Assembly: GCF_900239935.1 (NCBI RefSeq)
Contig: NZ_LT965928.1
Location: 2,621,520-2,685,519, forward strand
Reading direction: 5' to 3'
Source: Pseudoalteromonas carrageenovora IAM 12662
GTDB taxonomy: Bacteria > Pseudomonadota > Gammaproteobacteria > Enterobacterales > Alteromonadaceae
DNA: 64,000 nucleotides
The notes beneath the pieces are model-generated. The model had not been told where the DNA came from. It was given only the letters and a program-made list of their open reading frames with translations, and made no database searches. The position numbers and the translations under genes were made by a program. Below are positions 44,909 through 54,378 of this stretch, piece by piece. Within the stretch, counting starts at the first letter, position 1. The number at the start of each line of letters is the position of its first letter.

Positions 44909-46996
44909 TTAGGCATAGTAATCTATTGATGATGAACTTTGTTGTCGAGAACTTTGTGAAGCACTGTTTGCTTGCTCGTCATTTTCACCATTTACCGATT
45001 CGTTATTAGCTAAACCCGCTTGACTACCGCTATCACTTTGCTCTGGGTTTTCACCGCCCGATTGCCCATAAGAAATAGTACTTTCGCCAAGCTCTAACCC
45101 CTGCTGAGCTAACATCTCACGTAGTCGTGGCATTGACTGTTCAAGCGCTTCTTTGGCTTGTTGGTTTTGCACTACAAAATTAATTTGAGCTTGTTCTGCA
45201 TCACTTCTAATACGTATTTGCATACTGCCCATTTCAGGTGGATCTAGGCGTATTTCAGCCTCTTTATTGTTAATGCTGAGCATAGAGCTTACTCGCTCTT
45301 GCAAAAGTTTAGCTGCATCACTTTTTACAATGTTTATTGCTTGCATAACACCGGGGTCAATACTTACTTGCTTTACTTGTGCCGCACTTTGTAATTGCTG
45401 GCTTTGCAAAAGCTGTGTATCTACAAGTCCTTGCTCAAAGTTAAGCCCTTCATATAAGCCGATACTATTAGCTTGCACTGTATTAAACGCAGCCGTAAGT
45501 TGAGTAAATATTTGTGCTACACGTGGTGAGCTTTGCTCCGCTGTTGTACTTTTAAGCCCTTCTTTAGAAAGTTGCTCCAATTGCTTAGCTAAATCATCAT
45601 CGTTTGACACTGTAATTTTACTTATTTCGGCATCCGCTTTATTGACAGATTTTGAGCTGGCTTGAGCAACTGTATTTACCGTATTTGGGGTTTCACCGGC
45701 AACAAATGTGCTTGGCTTGATTTTAGCGCTATCAACTAACTTTATTTCAATTGACGCTTCAAGTTCACTAACCGTTTGCTTAAGGGCTTTTAACTGCTCG
45801 CCTTGGGGTTGCTCCGTTTTAATGTATGCGTTTAATTGTGTTAACAATGTTTGTTTTTCGCTTGTATTAAGCGTATTAATTTCTGAGCTTACACTTTGCT
45901 TTACGGTTGTATTTTGAGTTTGTTCATTATCTGTAATAAATTGCGCAAGCATCTCTTTTAAACTTGAAGTATTACTTACATTAGCCGTATCAGAATTTGT
46001 AATTGCTTGCGCTTGCGTATTAAGTTGCAAGCGCTGCCCAGGGGCCAAACTAGCAATCACTTTATCAGCAGTAGTTGATCCGATCTCTTTAGTTAAAAAG
46101 TTAGTTAATGCTGTACTTTGTCCATTTTCAGAAGCTAATTTAGTTGATTGGTTTACCGCTGATTCTGATGTTGTTGCTTTTGTTGAATCTACTGGCATTT
46201 GCGACTGTGAAACAGAAACTGAATTTGTTACTAGTGAAGGAGACACTATATTTTTGTCGCTTTGAGCCACAGCCTTATCTTGCGCTATTTGCTTCTCAGC
46301 AGCCATTGGTGTTAATTCAGGCTTATTTATAATTGGGCCTACGCTATCCTCAGGCTTTTTATTATCCAAAAACTGCCCTTCTATAGCTTGCGCTACAGAA
46401 CTTTTTAAATGTTTATTTTCATTGAGTAACAAAGAGTTTTCGTTATCATTTTTTGAGTCAGTTGATTGAGCCGTTTTAGGATCGGTATTAGCAGAAATTG
46501 TATTTTGTATTGAAGATGACTGATCACCTTCCTTAGCAACCAGTAAAGCTGCTTTAACGTCTTCACTAAGCACTTTAGCGCCTGTATTAGCAGAAAACTG
46601 TGAAGGATTTTTTAACTCGGTATTGCTTAACGTATCAGTAGGTTTACTAACGGATGTACTCATAGTTTGTGCAGAGCTAATCTGCGCAAGCATACTATCT
46701 CCAGATACAAATACTGTATCAGTGTCTTCCTCACCCAACTCTATGCTTTGCTCTTCATTTTGAGCTTCATTTTCTTGTGGCTGTTTGTGTTTAGGAACGG
46801 CGATAGAGTTTTCAGTTTCAGTCTGAGCTTTGGCATTGCCTTTTTTTTCAGACTCAATAGAATTGTGAGCGTTGTGGAGTTGGCTTAAAAATTCAGCACC
46901 TGAGTCTTTGTCACTTTTTGCCAAGTTACTGTCTTTAAAAGCTAATAAAGCGTCTTGTTCAGTAGTAGCCAAAAAAGAAATATCATTCATCGCCAT
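44909..46996 (-). CDS. fliK: FliK, flagellar hook-length control protein
   Basis: A 695-residue protein, long for the family but within the range of marine gammaproteobacteria. The first 500 residues are Ser/Thr/Gln-rich and of low complexity, as expected for a molecular ruler. The conserved C-terminal domain, about 550-650, carries LLQERVSSMLSINNKEAEIR, LDPPEMGSMQIRIRSDAEQA, INFVVQNQQAKEALEQSMPR and LREMLAQQGL. It then ends in a Gly/Asn/Ser/Gln-rich tail. A near-perfect sigma-54 promoter precedes it. Confidence 0.93.
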   Translation of the reverse strand: MAMNDISFLATTEQDALLAFKDSNLAKSDKDSGAEFLSQLHNAHNSIESEKKGNAKAQTETENSIAVPKHKQPQENEAQNEEQSIELGEEDTDTVFVSGDSMLAQISSAQTMSTSVSKPTDTLSNTELKNPSQFSANTGAKVLSEDVKAALLVAKEGDQSSSIQNTISANTDPKTAQSTDSKNDNENSLLLNENKHLKSSVAQAIEGQFLDNKKPEDSVGPIINKPELTPMAAEKQIAQDKAVAQSDKNIVSPSLVTNSVSVSQSQMPVDSTKATTSESAVNQSTKLASENGQSTALTNFLTKEIGSTTADKVIASLAPGQRLQLNTQAQAITNSDTANVSNTSSLKEMLAQFITDNEQTQNTTVKQSVSSEINTLNTSEKQTLLTQLNAYIKTEQPQGEQLKALKQTVSELEASIEIKLVDSAKIKPSTFVAGETPNTVNTVAQASSKSVNKADAEISKITVSNDDDLAKQLEQLSKEGLKSTTAEQSSPRVAQIFTQLTAAFNTVQANSIGLYEGLNFEQGLVDTQLLQSQQLQSAAQVKQVSIDPGVMQAINIVKSDAAKLLQERVSSMLSINNKEAEIRLDPPEMGSMQIRIRSDAEQAQINFVVQNQQAKEALEQSMPRLREMLAQQGLELGESTISYGQSGGENPEQSDSGSQAGLANNESVNGENDEQANSASQSSRQQSSSSIDYYA

Positions 46997-47066
46997 AAAT
47001 CACCTAATACTATTACGGCAATACACCACCGCATATTGCCAAAAGTTAAATACCACCAAGTAATAA

Positions 47067-47082
47067 AGCAATTAACGTGCCT
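47067..47082 (-). promoter_or_regulatory. Candidate sigma-54 promoter of fliK
   Basis: On the - strand AGGCACGTTAATTGCT differs from the consensus TGGCACG-N4-TTGCT only in its first base. It lies directly after the fliJ stop and about 70 bases before fliK, separating fliEFGHIJ from fliKLMNOPQR as two units. Confidence 0.75.
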
Positions 47083-47085
47083 AAC

Positions 47086-47532
47086 TTATAAAACTTTACG
47101 ACGTTGAAAAAATTGGTTAGCTGAAAACTCATCTAACATCTTTTGCTCATTTTTTGCGATCAAAACACTGGCTTTAAGCTTTTGCTTTTCGATTAATTTA
47201 GCCACCGCTTTTGCCTTAATTTGCTGCTTTAACCATAGTGCTTTTCGCTGGGTAACAACTTGCTTTGCTGTATTTACTGTACTTGCTTGCTGACGAATAG
47301 CCTCTTCAATTTTAGCTATAAACGCATGATACTGACCAAATCCGGCACTCGATAAACCCGATTTACCTTTTAAGTGTAATTGCTGTGAATACTCCAACCT
47401 AAAGTTGTTTAGCCCTTGAAGCTTTTGTTGGTTTGCTTGCAAGTTTTGATTTGCTTGTAAGTAATTCATTCGCAAACTTTCTTCTTTATCGTTTTCTAGC
47501 TTTAGCAATAAATCGAGTTTATTTTTAGCCAT
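47086..47532 (-). CDS. fliJ: FliJ, export chaperone-like stalk protein
   Basis: A 148-residue alpha-helical coiled-coil protein (LDLLLKLENDKEESLRMNYL, LQANQNLQANQQKLQGLNNF, FIAKIEEAIRQQASTV) forming the stalk in the FliI ATPase ring. The sequence is poorly conserved, so the call relies mainly on coiled-coil character and its position after fliI, which it overlaps by one base. Confidence 0.9.
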   Translation of the reverse strand: MAKNKLDLLLKLENDKEESLRMNYLQANQNLQANQQKLQGLNNFRLEYSQQLHLKGKSGLSSAGFGQYHAFIAKIEEAIRQQASTVNTAKQVVTQRKALWLKQQIKAKAVAKLIEKQKLKASVLIAKNEQKMLDEFSANQFFQRRKVL

Positions 47533-48866
47533 TATGCTTGTCCTAATAACTGCGCAAGACCCTGTAAGCCATCGTCGTAACTAATTACATCTCGCATGCC
47601 TTGTTGTAAAAATGCATTTACTCTTGGCATCATATTTATCGCTTGATCAAGCATTTGGTCGGTCCCTTTTTGGTAGGCGCCAAGAGTAATCATATCTTTG
47701 TTTTGCTGATACATTGAATACACTTGCTTTAACACGCGAGCTTGCTGCATATGAGGTTCAGACACAACTTGCGGCATAACACGCGAAATCGACTTTTCGA
47801 TATCTATTGCGGGGTAATGTCCGCTGTCGGCTAAATCTCGAGAAAGCACAATATGTCCATCTAAGATAGCGCGGGCAGCATCGGCAATTGGGTCTTGCAT
47901 ATCATCGCCTTCACTCAGTACGGTAAAAAAGGCGGTAATAGAGCCTTGTCCTTCCCCTCCATTACCTGCACGCTCAACCAATGCAGGAAGCTTTGCAAAT
48001 ACTGAAGGCGGATAACCCTTCGTTGCAGGTGGCTCACCTACAGCAAGCGCTATTTCGCGTTGCGCCATGGCATAACGCGTTACCGAATCAAGTAACAACA
48101 ATACGTTTAGTCCTTGATCCCTAAAATATTCAGCAATGGTAACCGCACTTTCACAGCCTTTTAAGCGCATCAGGGGTGAAGCATCAGCAGGGGCTGCAAC
48201 AACAACAGAGCGTTTACGTCCTTCTACACCTAGTATTTCTTCAATAAATTCTTTTACTTCTCGGCCACGTTCACCGACTAAACCAACAACAATTACATCG
48301 GCTTCGCTGCCTCGGGTCATCATTCCTAATAATACCGACTTACCAACACCGGAGCCTGCAAACAAGCCCATACGCTGGCCTTGCCCTACTGTAATTACGG
48401 AGTTAATAGCACGCACACCAACATCCATAGGTTTACTGATTGGTCTTCTTGAGAGGGGGTTTATTGTGTTTTGAGCAAACTTTAAGTGATGTTCGGCATT
48501 TATTTTACCCAGCCCATCAAGAGGACGGCCTAAACCATCAACTACGCGACCAAGTAGGCTCATTCCCACCGGTAAACCAGTGTCGTTTACTTGAGGAATG
48601 ACTCTAGCGCCAGGTAACACGCCCGAAATATGATCATTTGGCATTAAATAAAGTGTTTGATCATTAAAACCAACAATTTCAGCATCAACAAAGCCGTGCA
48701 TTGTTTCAATTTTGCATTGGCTACCAACAGGTGCACGCAAGCCTTTAGCTTCTAAAGTAAGGCCTACCACTCGCGTTAAAATACCGGCCACAGCCGGCGC
48801 TGGGGTTTTAATATGTTGTTGGTATTGAGATAAGCGTTCGCTTAAAGGTGCACGTTGCTGTGACAT
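47532..48866 (-). CDS. fliI: FliI, flagellum-specific ATPase
   Basis: A 444-residue F1-beta-like ATPase. Walker A is [17 protein letters not shown] near residue 170. Other motifs are [40 protein letters not shown] and [16 protein letters not shown]. It energises export together with FliH and FliJ. It lies 18 bases after fliH. Confidence 0.97.
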   Translation of the reverse strand: MSQQRAPLSERLSQYQQHIKTPAPAVAGILTRVVGLTLEAKGLRAPVGSQCKIETMHGFVDAEIVGFNDQTLYLMPNDHISGVLPGARVIPQVNDTGLPVGMSLLGRVVDGLGRPLDGLGKINAEHHLKFAQNTINPLSRRPISKPMDVGVRAINSVITVGQGQRMGLFAGSGVGKSVLLGMMTRGSEADVIVVGLVGERGREVKEFIEEILGVEGRKRSVVVAAPADASPLMRLKGCESAVTIAEYFRDQGLNVLLLLDSVTRYAMAQREIALAVGEPPATKGYPPSVFAKLPALVERAGNGGEGQGSITAFFTVLSEGDDMQDPIADAARAILDGHIVLSRDLADSGHYPAIDIEKSISRVMPQVVSEPHMQQARVLKQVYSMYQQNKDMITLGAYQKGTDQMLDQAINMMPRVNAFLQQGMRDVISYDDGLQGLAQLLGQA

Positions 48867-48884
48867 AACACGCCAAAAATGAAA

Positions 48885-49691
48885 TTAGATACCACTATTA
48901 TGCAAAAAACTATCCAACGTTTCTTTGACACGCGTTTTTAGGGTCATATCGAGTGACGATTGTGCTGTTTTCACCTCGCAGCCGCCGCGTTCAAGTGTTG
49001 GCTCTGCAACTAACTGCCAATTATTATCAGCAATAGTTTGCTCGCCGTAGCTCTCTTTAATAAGAGCTAGGTCGTCTGGGTGTAAATGTATGCGTACTTT
49101 TTCTTGCTCAGCATTAAGTGAATCAATGCTTTGCTTTAAGGTATGTAAAATAACATCGGGCGATGTTTTTACTTCTTGATAAATAACTGCTTCGGCTAAC
49201 ATACTCGCTAACTGTACTAATTGTTTTTCTGCTTGTTCATCTACTTTATTGAGTGGTGTGGTTAAGCTCTCTAAAATACTTTTTAAACTCGTTAATTGCT
49301 CTTCAACTAGCGGTTTAACTTCTTCATGGCCTTGTGTTTTGCCAAGCTCAACGCCTTCTTTGTAGCCAGCTTCTTTGCCTTCACCCACACCTTTTTCAAA
49401 GCCATCTATGTAACCTTGCTCATGACCCTGTTTAAGCCCTTCCTCATAAGCGTCTTGCCTAATACGCTCAAGCTCAACCATAGTTAATGAAGGTAGTTCT
49501 GGTTCTTGGGGTTCATCAGCGGGCATTTCCTCTTCAAGCTCTTTTTTATAAAGCTCACTAAGCGGTGTGCCATAAGCAGTAGAGCGGTTTCCAAAACTAC
49601 TTTCATCGGGGGCTACATCAGGAATAGCCCAGTTTTTTAATAATTCATCGGCTTCATCAGCGCGAAGTGTACGGCCTTTGAGTTTGCTCAT
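48885..49691 (-). CDS. fliH: FliH, negative regulator of FliI
   Basis: A 268-residue protein with a charged N-terminus, a helix of repeated glycines at 4-residue spacing (HEQGYIDGFEKGVGEGKEAG) typical of FliH, and a C-terminal FliI/FliN-binding domain (VQLASMLAEAVIYQEVKTS-like, VRIHLHPDDLALIKE, LVAEPTLERGGCEVKT). It is three bases after fliG. Confidence 0.95.
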   Translation of the reverse strand: MSKLKGRTLRADEADELLKNWAIPDVAPDESSFGNRSTAYGTPLSELYKKELEEEMPADEPQEPELPSLTMVELERIRQDAYEEGLKQGHEQGYIDGFEKGVGEGKEAGYKEGVELGKTQGHEEVKPLVEEQLTSLKSILESLTTPLNKVDEQAEKQLVQLASMLAEAVIYQEVKTSPDVILHTLKQSIDSLNAEQEKVRIHLHPDDLALIKESYGEQTIADNNWQLVAEPTLERGGCEVKTAQSSLDMTLKTRVKETLDSFLHNSGI

Positions 49692-49694
49692 GGT

Positions 49695-50735
49695 TTACAA
49701 GAACTCCTCACCACCACCGCCACCAAGCTGAATTTCACCTGAGTCAGATAATCTGCGCGCAGTTGATAAAATCTCTTTTTGTGCAGCTTCTACTTCACTT
49801 ATACGCACAGGTGCCATTGCCTCTAAATCATCAGCAAGCATTTCGGCTGCACGCTTAGACATATTGCCAAGTATTTTATCTTTCAATGCATCATCTGTGC
49901 CCTTAATGGCTTTCATTAATACGTCTTGCTGAACTTCACGTAATATTGCTTGAATACCGCGATCTTCAACGTCCATTAAGTTTTCGAACACAAACATAAG
50001 ATCTTGAATTTGTTGCGACATTTCTTCGTCATGCTCACGAATAGAGTCCATTAACTGCCCTTCTACGTTTGTATCTAGGTAGTTCATAATATCTGCCGCA
50101 GCCTTTAAGCCACCCATTTTAGCTGCTTGCGCACCTGCTTGGCCGGCAAATTGTTTTTCCATAATTTCGTTAAGCTCTTGTAGAGCAGCTGGCTGTACTT
50201 CTTCAAGGTTGGCAATACGCATAGTTAAATCAAGGCGCACTTTTTCAGGAAATTGCGCAATAATTTCAGCGGACTGCTCAGGCTCTAAGTACGACAGTAC
50301 AATAGTTTGAATTTGCGGATGCTCATTACGAATAATGTTAGCTACCTGTTTAGAGTCCATCCATTTTAATGAATCTAAACCTTTAGCCCCTGAGCCCATA
50401 ACAATTTGGTCAATAAGACTCGCGGCTTTATCTTCACCAAGGGCGGCTGTAAGCGCTTTTTTAATAAAGTCTTCAGACTGAAAACCTATAGTACTAAAGC
50501 TTTGAATTTGTTCTATAAACAAATTATGTACAGCACTTATTTTAGCCTGCGATAAATCATCTAACGCAGCCATGGCCATACCCACTTTTTGCACTTGCTT
50601 TGGCTCTAAGTGTTTAAGTATTTGCGCGGCATCTTCCTCTGATAAACTCAAAAGTAATATGGCGGCTTTATCTACACCGTCTAGCTTATCAACATCAAAC
50701 GCTGGCGGGAGTTGTTTTTGTTCTTGATCAGTCAT
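49695..50735 (-). CDS. fliG: FliG, flagellar rotor protein
   Basis: A 346-residue C-ring protein with three armadillo-like domains: DKAAILLLSLSEEDAAQILK, HPQIQTIVLSYLEPEQSAEI, and the torque helix region DLMFVFENLMDVEDRGIQAI and LLMKAIKGTDDALKDKIL-like sequence. It contains the charged torque-generating residues and the EHPQTIA-like motif. Its start overlaps the end of fliF by eight bases. Confidence 0.97.
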   Translation of the reverse strand: MTDQEQKQLPPAFDVDKLDGVDKAAILLLSLSEEDAAQILKHLEPKQVQKVGMAMAALDDLSQAKISAVHNLFIEQIQSFSTIGFQSEDFIKKALTAALGEDKAASLIDQIVMGSGAKGLDSLKWMDSKQVANIIRNEHPQIQTIVLSYLEPEQSAEIIAQFPEKVRLDLTMRIANLEEVQPAALQELNEIMEKQFAGQAGAQAAKMGGLKAAADIMNYLDTNVEGQLMDSIREHDEEMSQQIQDLMFVFENLMDVEDRGIQAILREVQQDVLMKAIKGTDDALKDKILGNMSKRAAEMLADDLEAMAPVRISEVEAAQKEILSTARRLSDSGEIQLGGGGGEEFL

Positions 50736-52443
50736 CTTCTGTTAACCACGCTTTCACTACTTGTGATGATAGTTCTGGTTCGTTAGCTACAAGGGCACGA
50801 ATTGCTTTAAGTAAGTCTTCATCGCCATGTAAATCTGGTAACTGCAGTGTACCATCACTTGAGAAACCAACCGAAGCAGAATCAAAGTCTTTATTTAGCA
50901 TATCTAACGTACTGTCGCCAATATCTACACCAGAACTTAATGCATCTTCGTCGTACTCTTCAAGGGTATCGTCTGGGTAAATTAAGCGTTTAAGCATAGG
51001 TTTAACTACAGCCATTATTAATACAATAATAACTAGGGCACCAAGAACAAGGCGGGCTATTTTCATAAACCAGTCTTGCTCCCAAAGCGGTACTTCAATA
51101 TCTAAATCTGTTGCTTCTCTTACAAACGGTACGGTGACTACTTCAAGCGCATCACCTCGTTGCATATCAAAACCAACACCGCCTTGTAATAAACGACGAA
51201 TATTTGATAATGCCTCAACTGAGCGAGGAGCCATTGTTGTCTCGCCGTTTTCACCTACTTTAGGTAAATAATCAACAGCAACCGACACACTAATTCTACG
51301 TATTACACCGGTTTGTTGGCGCTTATGCGAAATAGTTGTATCGAGTTCGTAGTTACGCGTTGCCTCTTTATGGCTGCGTGTTGGAGAAGTGGCAGTGCCT
51401 GCTCCGCCTTGCCCTGCGACCTCAGGAATATTTGAATTAACCGGAGGCTGATTAGTCAGCGCACCAGGAATACCCACAGCTAAACCACCTATGTTACTTT
51501 CTTCAAATGTGGTTTCGCTACGTACAGCGGGTAAGTCGGGGTTGTAACGTTTTTGGGTTTCTTCTACAGCGCTAAAGTCCATACTTAAATCAACTTGGGC
51601 GGTATAATTACCTAGCCCTACAACCGGGATAAGTATGCTATCTATTTTTTCTAAGTATTCTTGTTCGCGCTTACGCTCAAGGTCGTACTCTTTACGAGAA
51701 CGCGCTGCCAATGAACTTTGAGAGCCTGAATTTAATAAGCGGCCATTTTGATCGGTTACTGTTACACGAGCAGGCTCTAACCCTTGAACGGCTGACGCTA
51801 TCATATCAACAACGGAGTCAATTTCTTCACCATCGAGCATTCTGCCGCGTTTAAGAGTAAGTACCACTGTGGCTGATGGCTTTTTTTCTCTACGTGCAAA
51901 AACGTTTTCTTTTGGTATAGCGAGCAATACTTTAGCGCGAGTTACATTGTTAAGCTCTTCAATGGTACGCGCAAGTTGTTGCTCTCGGCCATGCTTTAAA
52001 CGTTCACGTTCTAAGCGTTGGCTTACACCAAAGCCCATATCTTGCATAATAATATCGCTACCCGATGTAGGCCCTTGCTCTAGCCCTTCGCGTGCCATTA
52101 ATAGTTTAATATTTTGGTATTCGCTTTCATCAACCGATACGACATTTCCGTCTAGTTGGTATTCAATTTTTTGTGCATCTAAAAAATCAAGCGTTTGAAT
52201 AAGCTCTTCTGTAGGCATTTTACCTAACGGACGCATATCTGGCTGGCGAGCCCAAATAATCACAAAAATAGCGATAGCTAAACAAATCGCTAATGCAATA
52301 ACAAGCGTAACTTGGCGTAATACATCAACACCATTTAACGCACTTAAATAGCCCGATTTTTGCTCTTGTTGACTATCGCCATCGCTTTGCTCGAGTGTGC
52401 CACCAGCAAGTGCAAGGTCTGTAGATTGATTAGATTGCGCCAC
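50728..52443 (-). CDS. fliF: FliF, flagellar MS-ring protein
   Basis: A 571-residue protein with two membrane spans (about residues 46-66, VTLVIALAICLAIAIFVIIW, and about 455-480, LVLGALVIIVLIMAVVKPML) flanking a large periplasmic part with RBM domains (GLEQGPTSGSDIIMQDMGFG, RVLLAIPKENVFAR-like AKVLLAIPKENVFARREKK, PSATVVLTLKRGRML). The C-terminal tail binds FliG (LSSQVVKAWLTEDD). The start is GTG (GTGGCGCAATC), with GGAG seven bases upstream. Confidence 0.97.
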   Translation of the reverse strand: MAQSNQSTDLALAGGTLEQSDGDSQQEQKSGYLSALNGVDVLRQVTLVIALAICLAIAIFVIIWARQPDMRPLGKMPTEELIQTLDFLDAQKIEYQLDGNVVSVDESEYQNIKLLMAREGLEQGPTSGSDIIMQDMGFGVSQRLERERLKHGREQQLARTIEELNNVTRAKVLLAIPKENVFARREKKPSATVVLTLKRGRMLDGEEIDSVVDMIASAVQGLEPARVTVTDQNGRLLNSGSQSSLAARSRKEYDLERKREQEYLEKIDSILIPVVGLGNYTAQVDLSMDFSAVEETQKRYNPDLPAVRSETTFEESNIGGLAVGIPGALTNQPPVNSNIPEVAGQGGAGTATSPTRSHKEATRNYELDTTISHKRQQTGVIRRISVSVAVDYLPKVGENGETTMAPRSVEALSNIRRLLQGGVGFDMQRGDALEVVTVPFVREATDLDIEVPLWEQDWFMKIARLVLGALVIIVLIMAVVKPMLKRLIYPDDTLEEYDEDALSSGVDIGDSTLDMLNKDFDSASVGFSSDGTLQLPDLHGDEDLLKAIRALVANEPELSSQVVKAWLTEDD

Positions 52444-52463
52444 AATAATTCTCCACTACCTAG

Positions 52464-52796
52464 TTAAACAGGCATGTTCATGATTTCTTTGTAAGCTTCT
52501 ACAAGTTTGTTACGAACCTGTACTGTTGCTTCAAATGCGACTGATGATTTTTGCGAAGCAATCATTGCATCGGCAAGCGATACACTGCGATCGCCCATTT
52601 CAACTGCTTTTACTTTTTGGCCTGTGTCTTGTTGTAGCTCATGCACTGTATTTAATGCATTACTTAACATATCGCCAAACTGTGCGCTTGAAGGTGATTG
52701 AACCTGAGTAGGCAGCTTATTTGCTTGATTACTGCGGCCAGCTTCTAAGGCCATTGATTGCATTTCTTGAAATACAGCGCTGTTTTGAATTTTCAT
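52464..52796 (-). CDS. fliE: FliE, MS ring-rod junction protein
   Basis: A 110-residue protein with the FliE family C-terminal region: FGDMLSNALNTVHELQQDTG, MGDRSVSLADAMIASQKSSV, AFEATVQVRNKLVEAYKEIM and NMPV at the end. It is first in the fliEFGHIJ unit, with a sigma-54 type promoter about 40 bases before its ATG. Confidence 0.96.
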   Translation of the reverse strand: MKIQNSAVFQEMQSMALEAGRSNQANKLPTQVQSPSSAQFGDMLSNALNTVHELQQDTGQKVKAVEMGDRSVSLADAMIASQKSSVAFEATVQVRNKLVEAYKEIMNMPV

Positions 52797-52836
52797 AATT
52801 TTTCTCTGACGGTGCAGTTAACTCTTAAAGGTAATA

Positions 52837-52853
52837 AAGCACAAAGCATGCCA
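52837..52853 (-). promoter_or_regulatory. Candidate sigma-54 promoter of fliE
   Basis: On the - strand TGGCATGCTTTGTGCTT has GG and GC at the right 12-base distance, with one mismatch each in the -24 (TGGCAT) and -12 (GTGCT) elements. It ends 40 bases before fliE. Confidence 0.65.
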
Positions 52854-52913
52854 AATAAATAACCCTTTAAATACATACGGTTAACACTTAGATTGGTGAG
52901 TCAGAGTTTTGAC

Positions 52914-52944
52914 AACCCTAAATTCGCAGTACGAATTTAGGGTT
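52914..52944. repeat. Perfect 13-bp inverted repeat between flrC and fliE
   Basis: AACCCTAAATTCG and CGAATTTAGGGTT pair across a 5-nt loop (CAGTA) just after flrC. No T run follows on the - strand, so if it ends flrBC transcripts it is not a classical intrinsic terminator. Confidence 0.7.
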
Positions 52945-52953
52945 TATAGGAAG

Positions 52954-54378
52954 CTATGCTGGAAGTGAAATACCTAAGTCGCGCATTTGCGCTAATTTAT
53001 AACGTAAAGTTCGCGGACTAATACCGAGTGTTTCGGCTACGTCTTTTCGCTTACCTTGGCAACGCGCTAACGTTTCTAAAATTATTCGATGCTCTTTATC
53101 TTTTAGTTCGTCTTTATAGCTGCCGGTATCTGGTGTTGGCAAATCTTGTTGAGGAATTACATCAGCACTTTTCTGATCGTAATAAGCGTTACTCAACGAC
53201 TTTTTCTCTACTGTTTCACTTTTTTCAGGCTGTGGAATAACAAAGTTGCTCGGTGCTAAATTTTCAATAAAAATTGCATGCTCATTTATTGTATCGCCAC
53301 TTCGCAGTATAAGTGCACGTTGAATCACGTTATCAAGTTCGCGCACATTGCCAGGCCACGCATGCGCAAGTAACTTTTGCTCGGCCACGCTATCTAAATA
53401 CGCCATTGGCTCTTTGCTTTTAGCTATGTGGCGCTCTATTAAGTGTTTAGCTAACACAATTATATCACCAGGGCGCTCGCACAAAGGTCGCCACATAAGC
53501 GGAAACACATTTAATCTGTAATATAAATCTTCTCGAAACTGATTATCTGCCACTGCTTCTTTTAAGTCGCGGTTACTTGTTGCAAGTACACGTACATTTA
53601 ACTGAATTGTTTTACGACCACCTAAACGCTCCACTTCGCGCTCTTGCAAAACGCGTAATAATTTAGCCTGTAGGCCTAAATCCATTTCGGTTATTTCATC
53701 AAGCAAAATAGTGCCGCCTTGTGCTTGTTCAAATTTACCAGGACACGCTTGAATAGCACCTGTAAAGGCGCCTTTTTCATAGCCAAACAAGGTTGCTTCA
53801 AGCATATTTTCAGGTATTGCCGCACAATTAATTGCTACAAAAGGCTCATTGCAGCGGTTTGATTTATCATGAATATAGCGTGCTAATACTTCTTTACCTG
53901 AGCCACTAGGGCCAAGCACCATAACACTTGCATCAGAGCGCGCAACTTTACTTGCCAGCTCTAGGAGTTGAATACTCGTTGGATCGGCAACAATGGGGCC
54001 ATCAGTGTCTTTAGGTTTTTCAGGTAGGTAACGGCTCACCATGTTTAGCAGCACTTCGGGGGCAAATGGTTTTGCCATGTAATCAATAGCCCCTAAGCGC
54101 ATAGCCTCTACTGCATCGTCAATTGTTGCATAAGCGGTCATCATCAATACGGGTAAATCAGGGTGATTTAATTTAATACTACGCAGTAAATCAAGGCCAC
54201 TCATTGCGCCCATTTGTACTTCACTTACCACTAACGAAAATGACTCTTTTTTAAGTAATAGCATTGCTTGCTCTGCACTATTTGCAGCAACACATTCAAT
54301 ACCCGACATTTCAAGCGTATCAATCAAGGCTTCGCGTAAGCCCGCATCATCCTCGACAACTAAAATAGTGTTACTCAT
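52954..54378 (-). CDS. flrC: FlrC (FleR), sigma-54 activator of class III flagellar genes
   Basis: A 474-residue NtrC-type activator. The receiver domain (1-120) keeps the acidic pair (EDD at 9-11) and Lys in YMAKPFAPEVL, but the phosphoacceptor position 53 is Glu (VVSEVQMGAMSG), read as GAA. The AAA+ domain has VLGPSGSGKEVLARYIH, the sigma-54 loop [12 protein letters not shown] and FPLMWRPLCERPGDI. The DNA-binding helix is at the C-terminus (KRKDVAETLGISPRTLRYKL). It overlaps the flrB stop codon. Confidence 0.96.
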   Translation of the reverse strand: MSNTILVVEDDAGLREALIDTLEMSGIECVAANSAEQAMLLLKKESFSLVVSEVQMGAMSGLDLLRSIKLNHPDLPVLMMTAYATIDDAVEAMRLGAIDYMAKPFAPEVLLNMVSRYLPEKPKDTDGPIVADPTSIQLLELASKVARSDASVMVLGPSGSGKEVLARYIHDKSNRCNEPFVAINCAAIPENMLEATLFGYEKGAFTGAIQACPGKFEQAQGGTILLDEITEMDLGLQAKLLRVLQEREVERLGGRKTIQLNVRVLATSNRDLKEAVADNQFREDLYYRLNVFPLMWRPLCERPGDIIVLAKHLIERHIAKSKEPMAYLDSVAEQKLLAHAWPGNVRELDNVIQRALILRSGDTINEHAIFIENLAPSNFVIPQPEKSETVEKKSLSNAYYDQKSADVIPQQDLPTPDTGSYKDELKDKEHRIILETLARCQGKRKDVAETLGISPRTLRYKLAQMRDLGISLPA

